Below the pieces are notes generated by a model, which was not told the origin of the DNA, did not search any database, and saw only the letters and a list, made by a program, of their open reading frames with translations. The position numbers were made by a program, and so were the translations under genes. From Endomychus coccineus (taxonomy: Eukaryota > Arthropoda > Insecta > Coleoptera > Endomychidae), in NCBI GenBank assembly GCA_958510875.1, contig OY294067.1, positions 54,076,039-54,140,038 of the forward strand: 64,000 bases of DNA, written 5' to 3'. Shown piece after piece: positions 1-11,045 of this stretch. Numbering within the stretch: position 1 is the stretch's first letter; each line of letters starts with the position of its first letter.

Positions 1-784
1 TTTATTGTTAAATATCACTACGTTTTTAATAATGATTGTAGAGTTTCCCTTATCAGTTTTTGATTTTGTTCTATTTTCATTTTATAGTAACTGGATACTG
101 AATGCTCACAGAGGTATTTACTTCTTCAACTTCTTACTTAAGAAAATTACCCACAGTTGATATTCATCATTGGCAATTTCCGCTACAGATATAAAATTTT
201 ATTAATTTCTTGGAGTTAATTATGTAATTTTTGTATTGGTATAACAATTGGTTGTTCAAATCCTTCTTGCGGTTACATATTAGAATCTTGTTTTCACTAT
301 TCGGAAGCACAAAAATCGTTCTTGTATGTTTGGACGATGAAGCATTACAAGCTATGTTTCTTTGGAATCACAAGAATGCAATTAATTTCATTATGGAACG
401 GAATCACCATATTTCAAGTTCACTTTTTGATGCTGGTAATTTGTAGGACAATTGTGCAAAATAAAATTAACCACTTTACGTTACTTTATTAAGTATATTT
501 CTAGCATTGGTTTCGAATAAATTTGTTGAATTCGAAAATCCCCTAATCGCCTTGCCCTAAGGCCAGCATTTATCTTATAAATATCGATATCGTATATTTT
601 ATATATACCAAATACATGTTTGTGATTTTTTAATAATAATTTAAGTTATCTATAAAATATGACCAACATTATTTTTAAATATTTTTAGAATATTATCCAA
701 AATATATAATAGAAAATCGAAAAAACAGGTAATTTCTGTAAATTATTTTCTACGGATAATGTGTAATTTATTGTTAGTTAATTT
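1..784. other. AT-rich stretch, nothing recognised
   Basis: I see no coding region with recognisable motifs, no inverted termini and no tandem structure. The short open frame around 231-446 has no family resemblance and is probably chance. Confidence 0.5.
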
Positions 785-1205
785 TTTGTTTTTATTTAAA
801 CGATTTTTTATAACATGTCAACTCCAATTTATTATTCTCCAAGCATTAGGCTGTTCAATTTCTCGAATTTTTTCTGCAATACTGGCTCGTGCTTGAAAAT
901 GAAATGGAACTATTTTACATGTAATACATCAATTAGTGACAAAACCGTTATAAAAAAAGTTGCTGATTGATGGAAAACGAAACGTCGGATATCAATAAGG
1001 AAAAGCTATAAAAGAAGATACTTTGAAGAATTTGGTTCAATCTAGGTTTTTTCCAAATTACTTGAAAATCAAAAATGATTTTGGAATTTATATACACTAA
1101 ATTACCTTTTAGTTACACAAGTTTTTCCCTATTTAAACAAAATTGTATCTACTGATGTATCCGATATCCGCATGATATACATCCTTATCTTGGACACACT
1201 GTATT
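785..1205 (+). repeat. Dispersed repeat family X, copy 1
   Basis: This is a diverged copy of a roughly 500-bp repeat found again at 40122-40625 (minus) and 41245-41745 (plus). Shared landmarks in order are a GTCAACTCCA block, a CGAAACGTCGGAT block near 968-985, a CCGATATC block near 1160, and an end that reads CTTGGACACACTGTA. No coding capacity is visible, so it is probably a non-autonomous mobile repeat. Confidence 0.6.
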
Positions 1206-1340
1206 TGCTGAGATATATTCAGACAATACTATTTTCCTCATTTTTCGTGTCTTTATAATGGAAACAACTATGCTTTCCCCATTTAGTGGAGTAACTCTAC
1301 GACAATTTAGGGCTAGGTTATTTGCGAAAAAGAAGTTTTT

Positions 1341-1369
1341 CTACCCCTGCCTGTCTGGGGTAGTTTTTT
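1341..1369 (+). other. Hairpin followed by T-run
   Basis: CTACCCC (1341-1347) pairs with GGGGTAG (1357-1363) and six T follow. It has the shape of a bacterial intrinsic terminator. In an insect genome it may be chance or part of a repeat end, and no adjacent gene supports a terminator role. Confidence 0.4.
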
Positions 1370-1475
1370 ATTTTAACCTCACAATAATTTATCTGTAGGT
1401 TCTTCAGGCATTGACAATGAAATCGTTACATTTTTGTATCTTAGTTAGCAGTCTAAGGGGTAAAAAATTAAAATT

Positions 1476-1499
1476 AAAAAAAGACCCCCAAAAGGGGTC
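1476..1499 (-). other. Second hairpin with T-run, opposite strand
   Basis: On the minus strand GACCCC (plus 1499-1494) pairs with GGGGTC (plus 1488-1483) and is followed by a run of T. It faces the hairpin at 1341-1369 across about 110 bp. Confidence 0.4.
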
Positions 1500-1559
1500 G
1501 AAAAATGTCCCAACCAATCCGTAGATTGACTTCACTAATTAGTATTAAGGGATATTAAC

Positions 1560-3140
1560 CTAGCTATCAAGATTAGGACAACCACGGAGTCAATATGACA
1601 AACATATTAATTTACTTTTAAGATATTATAAATAATATTGTTTTAATTGTTTAATGAAATACTCATTACATATTTGATAAACAGAAATATTGCTATTTCT
1701 ATATATGATAAAATAATTTAATGTAAATAAATTTTGAATAGATTGATTACAGTGACTAATCTCGAGTCGAGAAAATCTTTTCAGAATACAACCAATTATT
1801 TAGAAATTAGTCTATATGAGAGATATACCCATAGAGTAGGATATACCTATTAGGAGACGTAAACAACTGAAAACTTATTTGCATACTTCAATCTTCTAAG
1901 ACCAACTTGAACTTCCTCAACAGGAAGATCCAGGATAAAAAATTGGAAATATATGAAAAACTTGTGCAGTTCTTCAGAAATTAATATTGTTGAATGATTA
2001 TTAAACTTATATCCAATACTAATAAATCATGAGGGTGAGGTGCATCTTTAATTTCCCTGTCTAACGTATATTTGTGACGCAGATATGTTACATAGAGAAA
2101 TAATTGATTCTTGAAGTAATTACTTTATGTTAATTTATCATATTGTTGAACGAAGACAGATTATTTGGCAAATCAAAGGATTAATAGCTGAACTGATGTC
2201 AATCCAAATAATCAAAGAATAATGGTAGCATATATTTTCGAATTTGAGATTTGATATGTTCTTTCATATCAGAGAGCAAAATTCAATTCTCAATCAATCA
2301 ACATAAATGGACAAATGAATGAAATTGAATTGTCTTTGTTTACTTTCGTTATATACCTTAAAATGGGAAGCTGTTTTGAATTATTCGTCTCTATATGCCA
2401 AAATTAAAATTCAATACTACACTACTTAATACTACTACAATACTATTAAATTCCATCTCACACCTCTACTCCCAAATTTCACTTTACTTCGATCATTGAT
2501 TAATCAATGCGTCCACCAATCTAGAACAATTTTGGCATAGTCTGGTACTCTCTAAGGTCCTGCGGATTTTAAAAGCTGACTAGCAAAGTATTCAAGCTTT
2601 GGCATTAACAGCTGCGAATGTAAATATCAGACATAGACATAGATCTATTATTCTATGACATACTTGTTAATTTTAGTTTCATTATTTGTATTAAGTCTAC
2701 GGGGTTCGTAAAGAAGAAGAATCGTTCAAGATTCTTATTAAAATATCTCAATCTATATTTTCAAAATTTAACTTATATTAAGGGTATGTAGTGCAACGCC
2801 AAATTGATGACTAATTTGAAAATTTCCATTTTCGGAGCTTCCATAAAGATATTGTGAAATTGTGTCGAATTTACAATTACGTAAGACAGGTACCATAACA
2901 GTATTTTTTCGAATTTCCTCCATTTTTTCAGCATTTAGCTTGAAAGTTGGAAAATGGTGGCGGTGTTAATTTTGCGTTCAAAGGATCTTACTAATTCGTT
3001 AATTCCGATCCTGCAACTGATTCTAAACATGTTCAAATAGCAATGAAATTCATATTTAAATTACATATAACCAAGATTTCAGAAGAATCTCACTAGTAAT
3101 GTGTCTTAATGATTTTCCTATTTTTATTAACTGTAGACTC
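1560..3140. other. AT-rich stretch, nothing recognised
   Basis: No gene, terminal repeat or array was recognised. A single ATCAACA-containing word at 2293-2305 partly resembles the TRA/TRA-2 repeat but stands alone. Confidence 0.45.
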
Positions 3141-3764
3141 TAAGTAAGATAAATCGTCAAATACCGATTCTGGCTCTGATTGTGCCCCCGCCAAGTCGAA
3201 CGCGAAGCAAACACTGCCGTACCATCCTTTACTGGAACCATTTCGCCGCATTTTCAGGCCCCTATTTGAGAACCTCTGGATAAGACCAGAACGCAGAAAT
3301 TCGTCATCCAGTAAGCTATAAAATCACATACTTAAAATAAAAAATTTCAAGTCTGTAGGTCATTTAGTTCCGAAGTTAAGCGAAAGCAAAGTTTCGCATT
3401 TATGACACTCATTCACTCACTCACTCATGATCATCAGAATAGAACTAGTACTTCCGATAAACTCAGAGAGCTGAAATTTGGTACAGAGTTAGGGTTTAAT
3501 GGCCACATAAAGGGAAAACTATAAAAACTAGGATAATGGAAGATCTGGAGTACCTGGTGACCCTTATTTGAAAACACAAGAGCCCAACCAAACTATTAAA
3601 GATCTACATACCGCCTTTACAAAAAATATTCAACTTTGTTTGCCTCTTCATTTGATGTCAAAAATCGAAGGTCTGATGTATCTGATGAAGAACCCTCAGC
3701 TTGTCTCAGCTGTATTAGAGATATGGTAATGCCCCCTTCTACTATTGGTACATAAAAGAATGCC
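3141..3764. other. Helitron-associated or unassigned repeat DNA
   Basis: The stretch is locally richer in GC (3178-3310) and has a short run of the word CACT (3411-3427). It directly precedes the helicase remnant and may be decayed upstream coding DNA of the same element, since parts of 3614-3760 look like broken frames. No confident protein match was made. Confidence 0.35.
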
Positions 3765-4373
3765 GTGAATTTGATTGACGAATTATTGCCTATTAAGTCA
3801 AAATTTGAGATCATACCCCGGGCATACGTGTACAGAGATCAATTCCCAATCTGTGTGACGTATGCCCTAACAATTCACAAGAGCCGAGGTCTAAGTTTAA
3901 AAAATGCCCTCATGGACATTGGCACCTCCATATTCTCTTGTGGCCAAGCCTACGTGGCGCTTTCACGAGTAACCAATCTTCATGGGGTGCACCTCATAAA
4001 TGTTGACTTCAAGAGTATAAAAGCTCAAGCTTCAGCGATCACCGAATACAACCGGCTTAGGCGTAAATACCGCGCCGATCTTTCAGAAATTAAGCCGTCT
4101 AAACCGTCTAAAATAATAAATAATGAACGCGAATGGGCAATACGAAAAACTGTTGCTACTGTACAAGAATCAGAACCGGAAAATAAGAAACGAAAGATTT
4201 GTAATAATAAAAAAACAACTCCTAAAAAGAAAAAAATGTGTGAAATAAGAAAATCTAATGAAATCAATCAATATGCCCACGTTTCTACAAAAAGAAGTGA
4301 AATCCCACCAAAAACATTCTGTAAAAAACTAGCCAAGTCTCGATGGATCTGCTTGTTTATCTCTAAAAAGTAA
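3765..4373 (+). pseudogene. Helitron RepHel helicase, C-terminal fragment (PIF1-like)
   Basis: This 202-codon frame matches the end of the PIF1-type SF1B helicase domain of Helitron transposases. Late helicase motifs are visible: the TIHKSRGLSL segment (motif V region) and AYVALSRVTN (motif VI), followed by the usual EYNRLRRKYR tail and a lysine-rich C-terminus. The Rep nuclease domain and the Walker motifs are missing, so this is a 5'-truncated, non-autonomous remnant. The first ATG is simply the first in the open frame; the real protein began far upstream. The last codons are duplicated in the inverted repeat at 4302-5004. Confidence 0.85.
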
Positions 4374-4467
4374 TGAAATCTAGATAAAGTCGTGCCAAGT
4401 CTAAGGTTCCTTACTGCGATTTTTTTATTATTATAGTTAATGTTGTGTGACTTGGCCGTTGAAGGGT

Positions 4468-4638
4468 ACACAAGGGTACAAAACCAGGTGCTCCATGACA
4501 CCATTGCACCAATCTGTCGCCAGAGCCGCTACCCATTGATGATGGAAAATTGCCACTTGGAAAACGTTGATTCAATAACCAGTCAATTGTAGGCTTGATA
4601 AAGCTGCGTATTTCAATAATATTTATGTGTAGGCGAGC
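4468..4638 (-). pseudogene. LanC-like (LANCL) gene exon fragment, probably captured
   Basis: Read on the minus strand, a frame of about 57 codons resembles eukaryotic LanC-like proteins (LANCL family, glutathione-binding enzymes with a zinc site). The key block is DRLVQWCHGAPGF, preceded by IDWLLNQRFPSGNFPSS. In the family WCHGAPG contains one of the zinc-ligand cysteines. The fragment begins right after a pyrimidine-rich tract ending in CAG on the minus strand (near 4639), like an exon with its splice acceptor. Similarity stops after the CHGAPGF segment, where the sequence turns into a short GTACCCTT duplication. Neither end of the gene is present. Its position inside the Helitron-derived inverted repeat suggests gene capture. 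Confidence 0.7.
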
Positions 4639-4670
4639 CTGAAACAAACAGTATAAAAAATTATTTCCAG

Positions 4671-4710
4671 TACAGACGGACTTCTAATCATTGATAGAAG
4701 TCTGTCTGTA
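4671..4710. repeat. Short hairpin, 14-15-bp stem
   Basis: TACAGACGGACTTCT pairs with AGAAGTCTGTCTGTA with one mismatch around a 10-base loop. Helitrons carry a hairpin near their 3' end, which is one possible origin. I did not find a convincing CTRR terminus beside it. Confidence 0.5.
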
Positions 4711-5274
4711 CGTCTATTTTATGTTAGATCGGTGAGACACTAGCGTCCAATTACCAATACCAGTATGGGCTATTATCTCGCTTAACAAACTTAGGTAGTT
4801 ACAACAGATAACATTACGTGTAAACAAAATTGACTTGTACCCACTAACGTATAAAGTCACACAACATTAACTATAATAATAAAGAAATCGCAGTAAGGAA
4901 CCTTAGACTTGGCACGACTTTGTCTAGATTTCATTACTTTTTAGAGATAAACAAGCAGCTCCATCGAGACTTGGCTAGTTTTTACAGAATGTTTTTGGTG
5001 GGATATATTCTACAGAAATTTCAATTTTGCTAATTTAAAAATACAAGAAACGAATTAAAACAAAACTACTCCTTCACTCTGATAACTATGAAATGAATTT
5101 GTATTGCCGTTTCGGTCGAATAAAACTTTCGAGAGTTTTTGTAAGGATTCGTTAATATATAATTCAATAAGATAAGGGGAATATTTGTAAATGTACTAGG
5201 TATATCAAATTAAATCAATAGATGTTGAAAATAAAGCATGTTCCTTTTGACTTGAATTTCCAAGAACAAGAGCC

Positions 5275-6168
5275 CAGAGCCGTAACAAGGGTGTGGCAAT
5301 TGAGGCACTTGCCTCGGGCGCCATCACAAAAGGGGCGCAGTGTCCAAACATTTTTTGTAACGGTAAAAATTTGGGCGACACAATGGAGCCCCAAGAAGAA
5401 GAAGTGGCTGCACTTAATATGATTCTTACTTGATACGTTCATAGCTGAAATTAATAGGAGGTATGAAAAGTTGATGGAGGTTGCCAATGATTTCGGATTC
5501 TTGTCTGGCGAGTCTTTACAAAATATGAGTGAAATGGAGTTGAAGAAAGCAGCGATGGATTTGCTGATAAAATATGAAAGAGACATTAATGGCGCAGAAT
5601 TTATTGACGAGATTTCAGCACGCAGTTTTGTCAATTATTCCAGATCGCCTTGAATCTGCAAGTGTTCTAGAATTACTTCAGCTTATTCAAGATTATAGTT
5701 TGAAAGTATCTTACCCAAACATTGATATTGCTTTGAGAATTTTTTTGACAATGCCTGTATCAATAGCTACGTGTGAACGTAGTTTCAGCAAACTGAAACT
5801 CATAAAAAATTATTTGAGATCAACTGCAGCCCAGGAAAGATTGTCAAATCTGGCTATTTTATCCATAGAAATTGAGGTTGCCAGTCAAATTAATTCTAAC
5901 GATATAATTGACGAATTCGCGGCAACTAAGTCGAGAAAAATTCAATTGTTAATTTTAAACACTTTTTCCTAATATGTGTATGACTGGCTTCAACACAATA
6001 CAAATGCAATAATTCTGTAAAAGTATATGATGCAATGAATAAATATGTATGCCCAAAAACCTATTTTGATAACTGAGAATTTTTTCTTATTATATCATTT
6101 TTGCAAATTTCAGAGGGGGAAGGGGCGAAAATTCTCGAAATTGCCTAGTAAAGCTTGCTACGGCTCTG
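5275..6168 (+). mobile_element. hAT element 1, internally deleted, complete ends
   Basis: The termini are CAGAGCCGTAACAAG on the left and the inverted CAGAGCCGTAGCAAG on the right. Perfect 8-bp target duplications CAAGAGCC lie at 5267-5274 and 6169-6176. An 8-bp duplication and CAG-type ends are hallmarks of hAT transposons. Inside is only the C-terminal part of a transposase, so the 894-bp copy is non-autonomous. Confidence 0.92.
5471..5972 (+). pseudogene. hAT transposase (ZMYM/TTF type), C-terminal remnant
   Basis: Two overlapping frames (5471-5653 and 5574-5972) together give the C-terminal hAT dimerisation region, with a frameshift near 5620. The second frame has the conserved block MPVSIATCERSFSKLKLIKN followed by RLSNLAILSIE, the standard hAT dimerisation signature. 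The zinc-finger N-terminus and most of the catalytic domain are missing. It lies inside an element with intact ends. Confidence 0.88.
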
Positions 6169-6176
6169 CAAGAGCC

Positions 6177-6894
6177 AGTTTATAAGTGGGAATGGGAAAG
6201 TGTTCGACGTAAGTTCAAATTGGTTTCTGTTTTTTGATGATGAGATGAATGCTCTAGGACCTAGGTATAAAAAAACATGAAGACTGTATACTTTAACAAT
6301 ATAGGAAAACCTATATAAATATTATTGGAAAAACTTCTGGTTTATAGATATCCTCTGCACCAACGCCTGATTTTTCAGATATTATGACTTTAGTTTGCTC
6401 CATATATTGCTTTTGCTGATACGGACACGAATACTTTTAATTTTTTGTTCCGCTTCTCCTACCCCAAAATCTTCTACTGTCATTCCCTGAACAATTTTCT
6501 TCATTACTTTAGCTCTAGCTTGTTCATTTCTATTTATCGTCAAATCCATATCCCATAAATACTCATAATCTACCTATGTATAGTTTTACAAATTGTATTA
6601 TGATCCCACATTGATGGTGACATTTTTAACAAAAACCGACAAAATACTAAACTACGGTATTGGTATTTCACTCGTTAGTTGCAGTTTACTTTGATGCACA
6701 CTTGCAGCACTTTTCATTTCTCAATCGCGGCAAATGTGTCAAGTAAGTAAATAGGTAGTCGAGAAAGATTTTTACTTGCAGGTAAACTTGGTAGAAGGAG
6801 CAAACAAATGGGACCTGTTTCCTGTTTCTATTTTAGCCTTGCTTACTTGACTTGCTTCATGTAAACCAACCATAATGCATTTTGTTAATCAAAT
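6177..6894. other. Unassigned DNA between two hAT elements
   Basis: No gene or repeat boundary was recognised. It is probably old genomic target DNA. Confidence 0.4.
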
Positions 6895-6902
6895 CATAAT
6901 GA

Positions 6903-8527
6903 CAGTGCCGTGCGGTGTATTTTTTCAGTATGATTCAAGTCTTCGAAATGCCGCCCCCATATTTGTGATTAAAAAAAACTACAGAAAAATGTGAAATGTG
7001 AAATATATTTCTATAAGAAATATAATTTCACTATTCGAACTTTACATTTGCAAATTCTTGAATAAGGGATGTATAGTCAAGAGAAGCCAGCTAATGTACA
7101 TTCAATAGAAATCACTACCAGATTTGAAAGCTTTGACTTTCCGTTATTAGGTTGAAACAAATGTTCACTTGTTCCTCGAAAAGGCTAAGCATTGTGAAGT
7201 CAATAGTCTAGTTATTGCAATAATTCTTTTAAGAACTCCTCTCCAGTGCTGAATTTCCAAATCAAAAATTTTTTGATATTCGGCATCAATAGTTTGGTTC
7301 TTTTTTAAACGAGTGTCAAATTTTTTCCATTGTCTGAAAGAGTTTCTGTGATATTCAGACTTTTCGTGCATTGTGAGCGCACGTACAAGATTTAACCAGT
7401 CAGAATAACCTTTTTTAGACCAATCATGGGAAGACGAATTATCAAACAATATGCAGCAAAAGCAAAAAACGGCATCAGTTGTAACAGAGTAAATCGACCA
7501 ATTACTCTCCACAATTTCACCATTGCTTAATACTTTGCAATAATGAGAGGGTGGAAATTTGCGCCTTCCTGTGTTGATAGGAAATTTCAGTTCTTTAACT
7601 TGATGTGGACCTCTCACAACTAGTATCTGACAAGTTTTGGATGCCATGCAGAAAATATTCCATAGTGCAGGATCGTCAGAGATCTTGTCTATTTGCTGGA
7701 ACTCGCTGCCATTGCTACCCTGCTCTTGATAATCTGCTGGGGGTGTGATTTCTTGGCTTTCTTCAACAACTTCTTCAGGAGGTGATTCAGATAGCGCTGA
7801 TGAGTCCACCACATCCGAAGAGGCTGCTGTTGATGTAGATGTAGACGTTTCTGACTGAGGCTTATTGACCAAGATTTCTTTCATGACATGGGTTAGCTAT
7901 CTTCCATCTTCATCTTTCTTTAAGCGTTTCTTTTTATATTGGCTTACAAACAGTGTTTTCCTTTTCTAATCCACGCTGTTATAAGAATATCAAGTACCTT
8001 ATAATATGTAACGTAAATTAAATTTAAGCTTGATGTTAAAATCGATAGGAATTACGCACTTAAAAAGCTAGTATTCAATTCTCTTACCTTTTTAGGCTTT
8101 TTAAAACATAGGTATTTAACAACGTACCATAACACGTACTGACACTTGTTGAAAAGTCTGCTGTTGGAGACCAACTAACATGAAAATCAAATATCGCCAT
8201 CTCAAAGAATAAGTAGAAAACGTAACACGTGCAATTTTTTTTGTGATACATGATACTTACCGCCAAGCTCTTATCAAAAGCGGTAGCGCTGTCGCGTGCG
8301 GTAGATCACAAACACTTTGCGCCCTCAGATAAAAAATCTAACGGCGCCGAACGCTCGCCTTTGCAAATGGTACCGACAATAAGCGCAGATGAGTAATATT
8401 CATAGGAATAAAATCCCTGCATTTCAATTTTTTGTTAAATGTAGTCCAGTGATTTTGCCTTTTGCCGCCCCCTGAAAGTGCCGCCTGATGCGGTCGCCTC
8501 TTTGCATCATAGCACCGCACGGCCCTG
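6903..8527 (-). mobile_element. hAT element 2, internally deleted, complete ends
   Basis: Inverted ends are CAGTGCCGTGCGGTG (left) and, reversed, CAGGGCCGTGCGGTG (right). The 8-bp target duplication CATAATGA is perfect (6895-6902 and 8528-8535). The single long frame, on the minus strand, is the N-terminal half of a TTF-zinc-finger transposase; the catalytic and dimerisation parts are lost. Confidence 0.93.
7165..7884 (-). pseudogene. TTF-type zinc finger/hAT transposase, N-terminal half
   Basis: The frame is 239 codons. An acidic Ser/Thr-rich leader (about residues 1-60) is followed by a TTF-type zinc finger region (about 90-185). This includes FPPSHYCKVL, the cysteine-rich DAVFCFCCILFD, and WLNLVRALTMHEKSEYHRNS with its histidines, as in ZMYM5-like hAT proteins. 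It ends after QHWRGVLKRIIAITRLLTSQ, just where the catalytic domain should begin. It could encode a DNA-binding but non-catalytic protein if expressed; there is no evidence for that here. The start is the first ATG before the leader. Confidence 0.85.
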
Positions 8528-8535
8528 CATAATGA

Positions 8536-8983
8536 CATAATTTTACTGAAGAATACAATTTGTTACGTTGTTTTACTAGAATGAACATTTTGAAAATGAT
8601 TCATTGATGTACATGAATCTTTGAGATAGAACATTCTGCGACCCACTGAGTGGACTCCCCCATCATGGAAATTACAGATGGACAACGGATGAACTTTTAA
8701 TATATTTTTATCACATCATAACCTGCGGAATTGATTTACCTCAACAAGAGAATGATGCGATATACTTGTCAGCTAGCTTACCACTTATTGGTTTCTTAGC
8801 GGCTTGCGAATTTCGAAGTCTATGTTGAGACACAGCAGACTCTTTTAGAGTCGGCTGTAGTTGATGTTGAGGAGATATGAACGGAGAGGGATTTGACTGA
8901 CCTGCATTTTACTTAGACAAGTGTATGAACTGCAAAGTAGTGACCCTTCGAGCGCAGTGAGAGAATCCGTTGTAAGCATAACA
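8536..8983. other. Unassigned DNA
   Basis: Nothing recognised between hAT elements 2 and 3. Confidence 0.4.
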
Positions 8984-8991
8984 ATGTTGAC

Positions 8992-10184
8992 CAGTGGCGG
9001 CTCGTGAACTTTTTGAGAGAGGAGGCTGGACATAAAACGTTTTTGTAAAAATATACTCTATTCAGCCAATTAATTTAACCTTCAGTGACAAAATTGATTG
9101 TTACCCAGCAAGAACCAACGTGGAGGTATAGAGTTTCTCTTGCCCACAAATTTTTTTTTCGTTCGTTTTTTGCTTTTTATTTTTTTTTTGATTTTTAATT
9201 TTTTTCTTTTTTTTTGGAATTTTTCATATTTTGTTTTTTGTTATTAATTTTATCAACTTTTCTATATATTAACGAAATTCTACGGTCTTTAATTTACGAA
9301 AAATGATCAATAATATTATCATAAAATGTATCATTATGTTTTAAGTGTTTTACTAAATCTTTTTCAATAGATATTAAACTAACATTGTATAAACGATTTT
9401 GGCCCATTGTATTTCGCATGTAAGTTTTAATTCGTTTGAGAGTAGAAAATGATCTCTCCACCGATGCCGACGTGACAGGAATGGTGACTGTCAAACAAAG
9501 TAGTTTATAAAACTGAGGTAAGACTTGTTGCAAATCATTATCTATCATATATTTTAACATATCGGCGTGACTGTCGTACTGATTATCAGTATTAAACGAT
9601 CGATTTTGATACTTCCCTGCCATCACTAATCCTTTCAAATCCGGTAAAGGCCGTTTGTTTTTGAAGAACACTTTTCTATCATATGTTAATCCACTAAATG
9701 GATTTTCTAAGAACTCTGCAACTAAGTCACTCATAATTTTAACGTTCACCGATTCCGATTAGATAAATTATAACTTAAAAATTAACTACTTAACCTTACT
9801 ACGCCTCGTGGAATAAAAACAACAACTAACCGCATTCTTCTAGCAGCGGGAGGCGGGAGCGCAAGTAATCGTATTTCATTCGACCGACGAATGGGTACGA
9901 AAAGCTAGCCTCCCTACCCTGTTGCCGTTTTCGCCGTTTCACGACTGGTCGGAAAAACGGCAACTGTGTTGAACAACACATGCACAGCGTTTGAGATATA
10001 TAGAGAATCTAGCCTCTGACCACTGTTGCCAGATTGAAAATAACTACTGAGAACGGGGAATTAATTGTAAAATTTAAAGAATTATCAGAGAAACAGGAAA
10101 TAAAATGGAGAATGATCAATAAGATAAATTGTAAATTGGTGAGGAGGCTGAGCCTCCTTAGCCTCCTTCGAGGAGCCGCCACTG
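8992..10184 (-). mobile_element. hAT element 3, internally deleted, complete ends
   Basis: Both ends read CAGTGGCGGCTC inward. The flanks are ATGTTGAC (8984-8991) and ATATTGAC (10185-10192), an 8-bp target duplication with one later substitution. The minus-strand frame at 9294-9749 supplies the C-terminal transposase domain. T-rich low-complexity DNA fills about 9150-9250. Confidence 0.9.
9294..9749 (-). pseudogene. hAT transposase, C-terminal dimerisation domain
   Basis: The frame is 151 codons and ends at the natural stop. It carries the hAT dimerisation signature: VTIPVTSASVERSFSTLKRI, then MRNTMGQNRLYNVSLISIE. Upstream transposase is missing. This family is distinct from hAT element 1, which has different ends and a diverged protein. 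Confidence 0.88.
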
Positions 10185-10390
10185 ATATTGACGGAACCAT
10201 CAAGAATCGAACGCACACCTTATCTTAATCAATGATCGAAATACATGTATTTTAATCAATGTCTTGATGAATGCTAAGAACTATCAGAAATCGAAGGTTT
10301 ATTTTAGTTGACTAGAGGAATGAACCATGGGAGAACAGAATTTGAATGCAGCTATCCATTACTTTTCTACAGATATAAAAAATAAATTAC

Positions 10391-10418
10391 TTTGTTAAAT
10401 ATTCGAATATTTAACAAA
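10391..10418. repeat. Perfect 28-bp palindrome inside a larger foldback
   Basis: The half-sites TTTGTTAAATATTC and GAATATTTAACAAA form a perfect palindrome. Imperfect complementarity continues outward to about 10362 and 10452 (TACAGATA against TATCTGTA), so about 90 bp could fold into one hairpin. Confidence 0.7.
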
Positions 10419-11045
10419 ATAAAATTTCTTGTTTTTATCTGTAAAATGGTAGAACATTTGAATTTACCGCCAATTTTTTCACCGCTTGAACGTAGAGCTT
10501 TTTTTTTAATTATTTACTTATAGTATAGGGCTCTGCTTTGTACTTTATCTTGAGGCCATCTATGTCTCCCTCTTCATTATAATCGACCAGTCTAATAGTC
10601 CAAATTGATTTTTAACATTAAGTTGCCGCTCTCGTAAGTACTCTCTATACAGGGTATTCCACGGGAGCCGTTCGTTAGAAGTTTTCGTGGTTAGAAAAAA
10701 ATTTGAATTCTGAAATGTTGGGTTCCAGGGTTATCCAAGATTTTCTTTCTTTTCAAAATATTTTCAAGATCATACTACTTCCTTATTTTAAATGGAACAC
10801 CCGGTATATTATTTCATTTTTAGATTCCTGAGAAAATTTCATAGTGGATTCCATCAGGTTTTCCTATACCTATTTTCCATTTTTTCTTAGATATCTTGAT
10901 TTTTTTGAAAATTTTGACAGATGTAGCGCTGTTTTGAGCATTGCGCCCTCTAACCAATTTCGATTGGTGGAAAGCGCTTCTGGGGTAGACGGAAGCACAG
11001 GAATGATTCTTTCGAATGCCATATTGACAACTGATTTATGGCATA

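Larger units (their letters stand above)
4302..5004. repeat. Large inverted repeat, about 150-bp arms
   Basis: Positions 4302-4452 (the end of the helicase frame plus 3' DNA) recur almost exactly, reverse-complemented, at 4855-5004. The 400-bp centre holds a LanC-like gene fragment and a short hairpin. Part of the helicase coding sequence is therefore present twice, head to head. It could be a foldback rearrangement of a Helitron end or two elements inserted in opposition. Confidence 0.85.

Noticed and set aside
960..1000. Hammerhead ribozyme in repeat X (CTGATTGATGG then CGAAACGTC)
   Set aside because: The core is interrupted and no stem I partner exists in any of the three copies.
2293..2305. 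TRA/TRA-2 binding repeat for sex-specific fru splicing
   Set aside because: One site matching about 11 of 13 positions, no cluster nearby, and 17 kb from the BTB exon; chance in AT-rich DNA.
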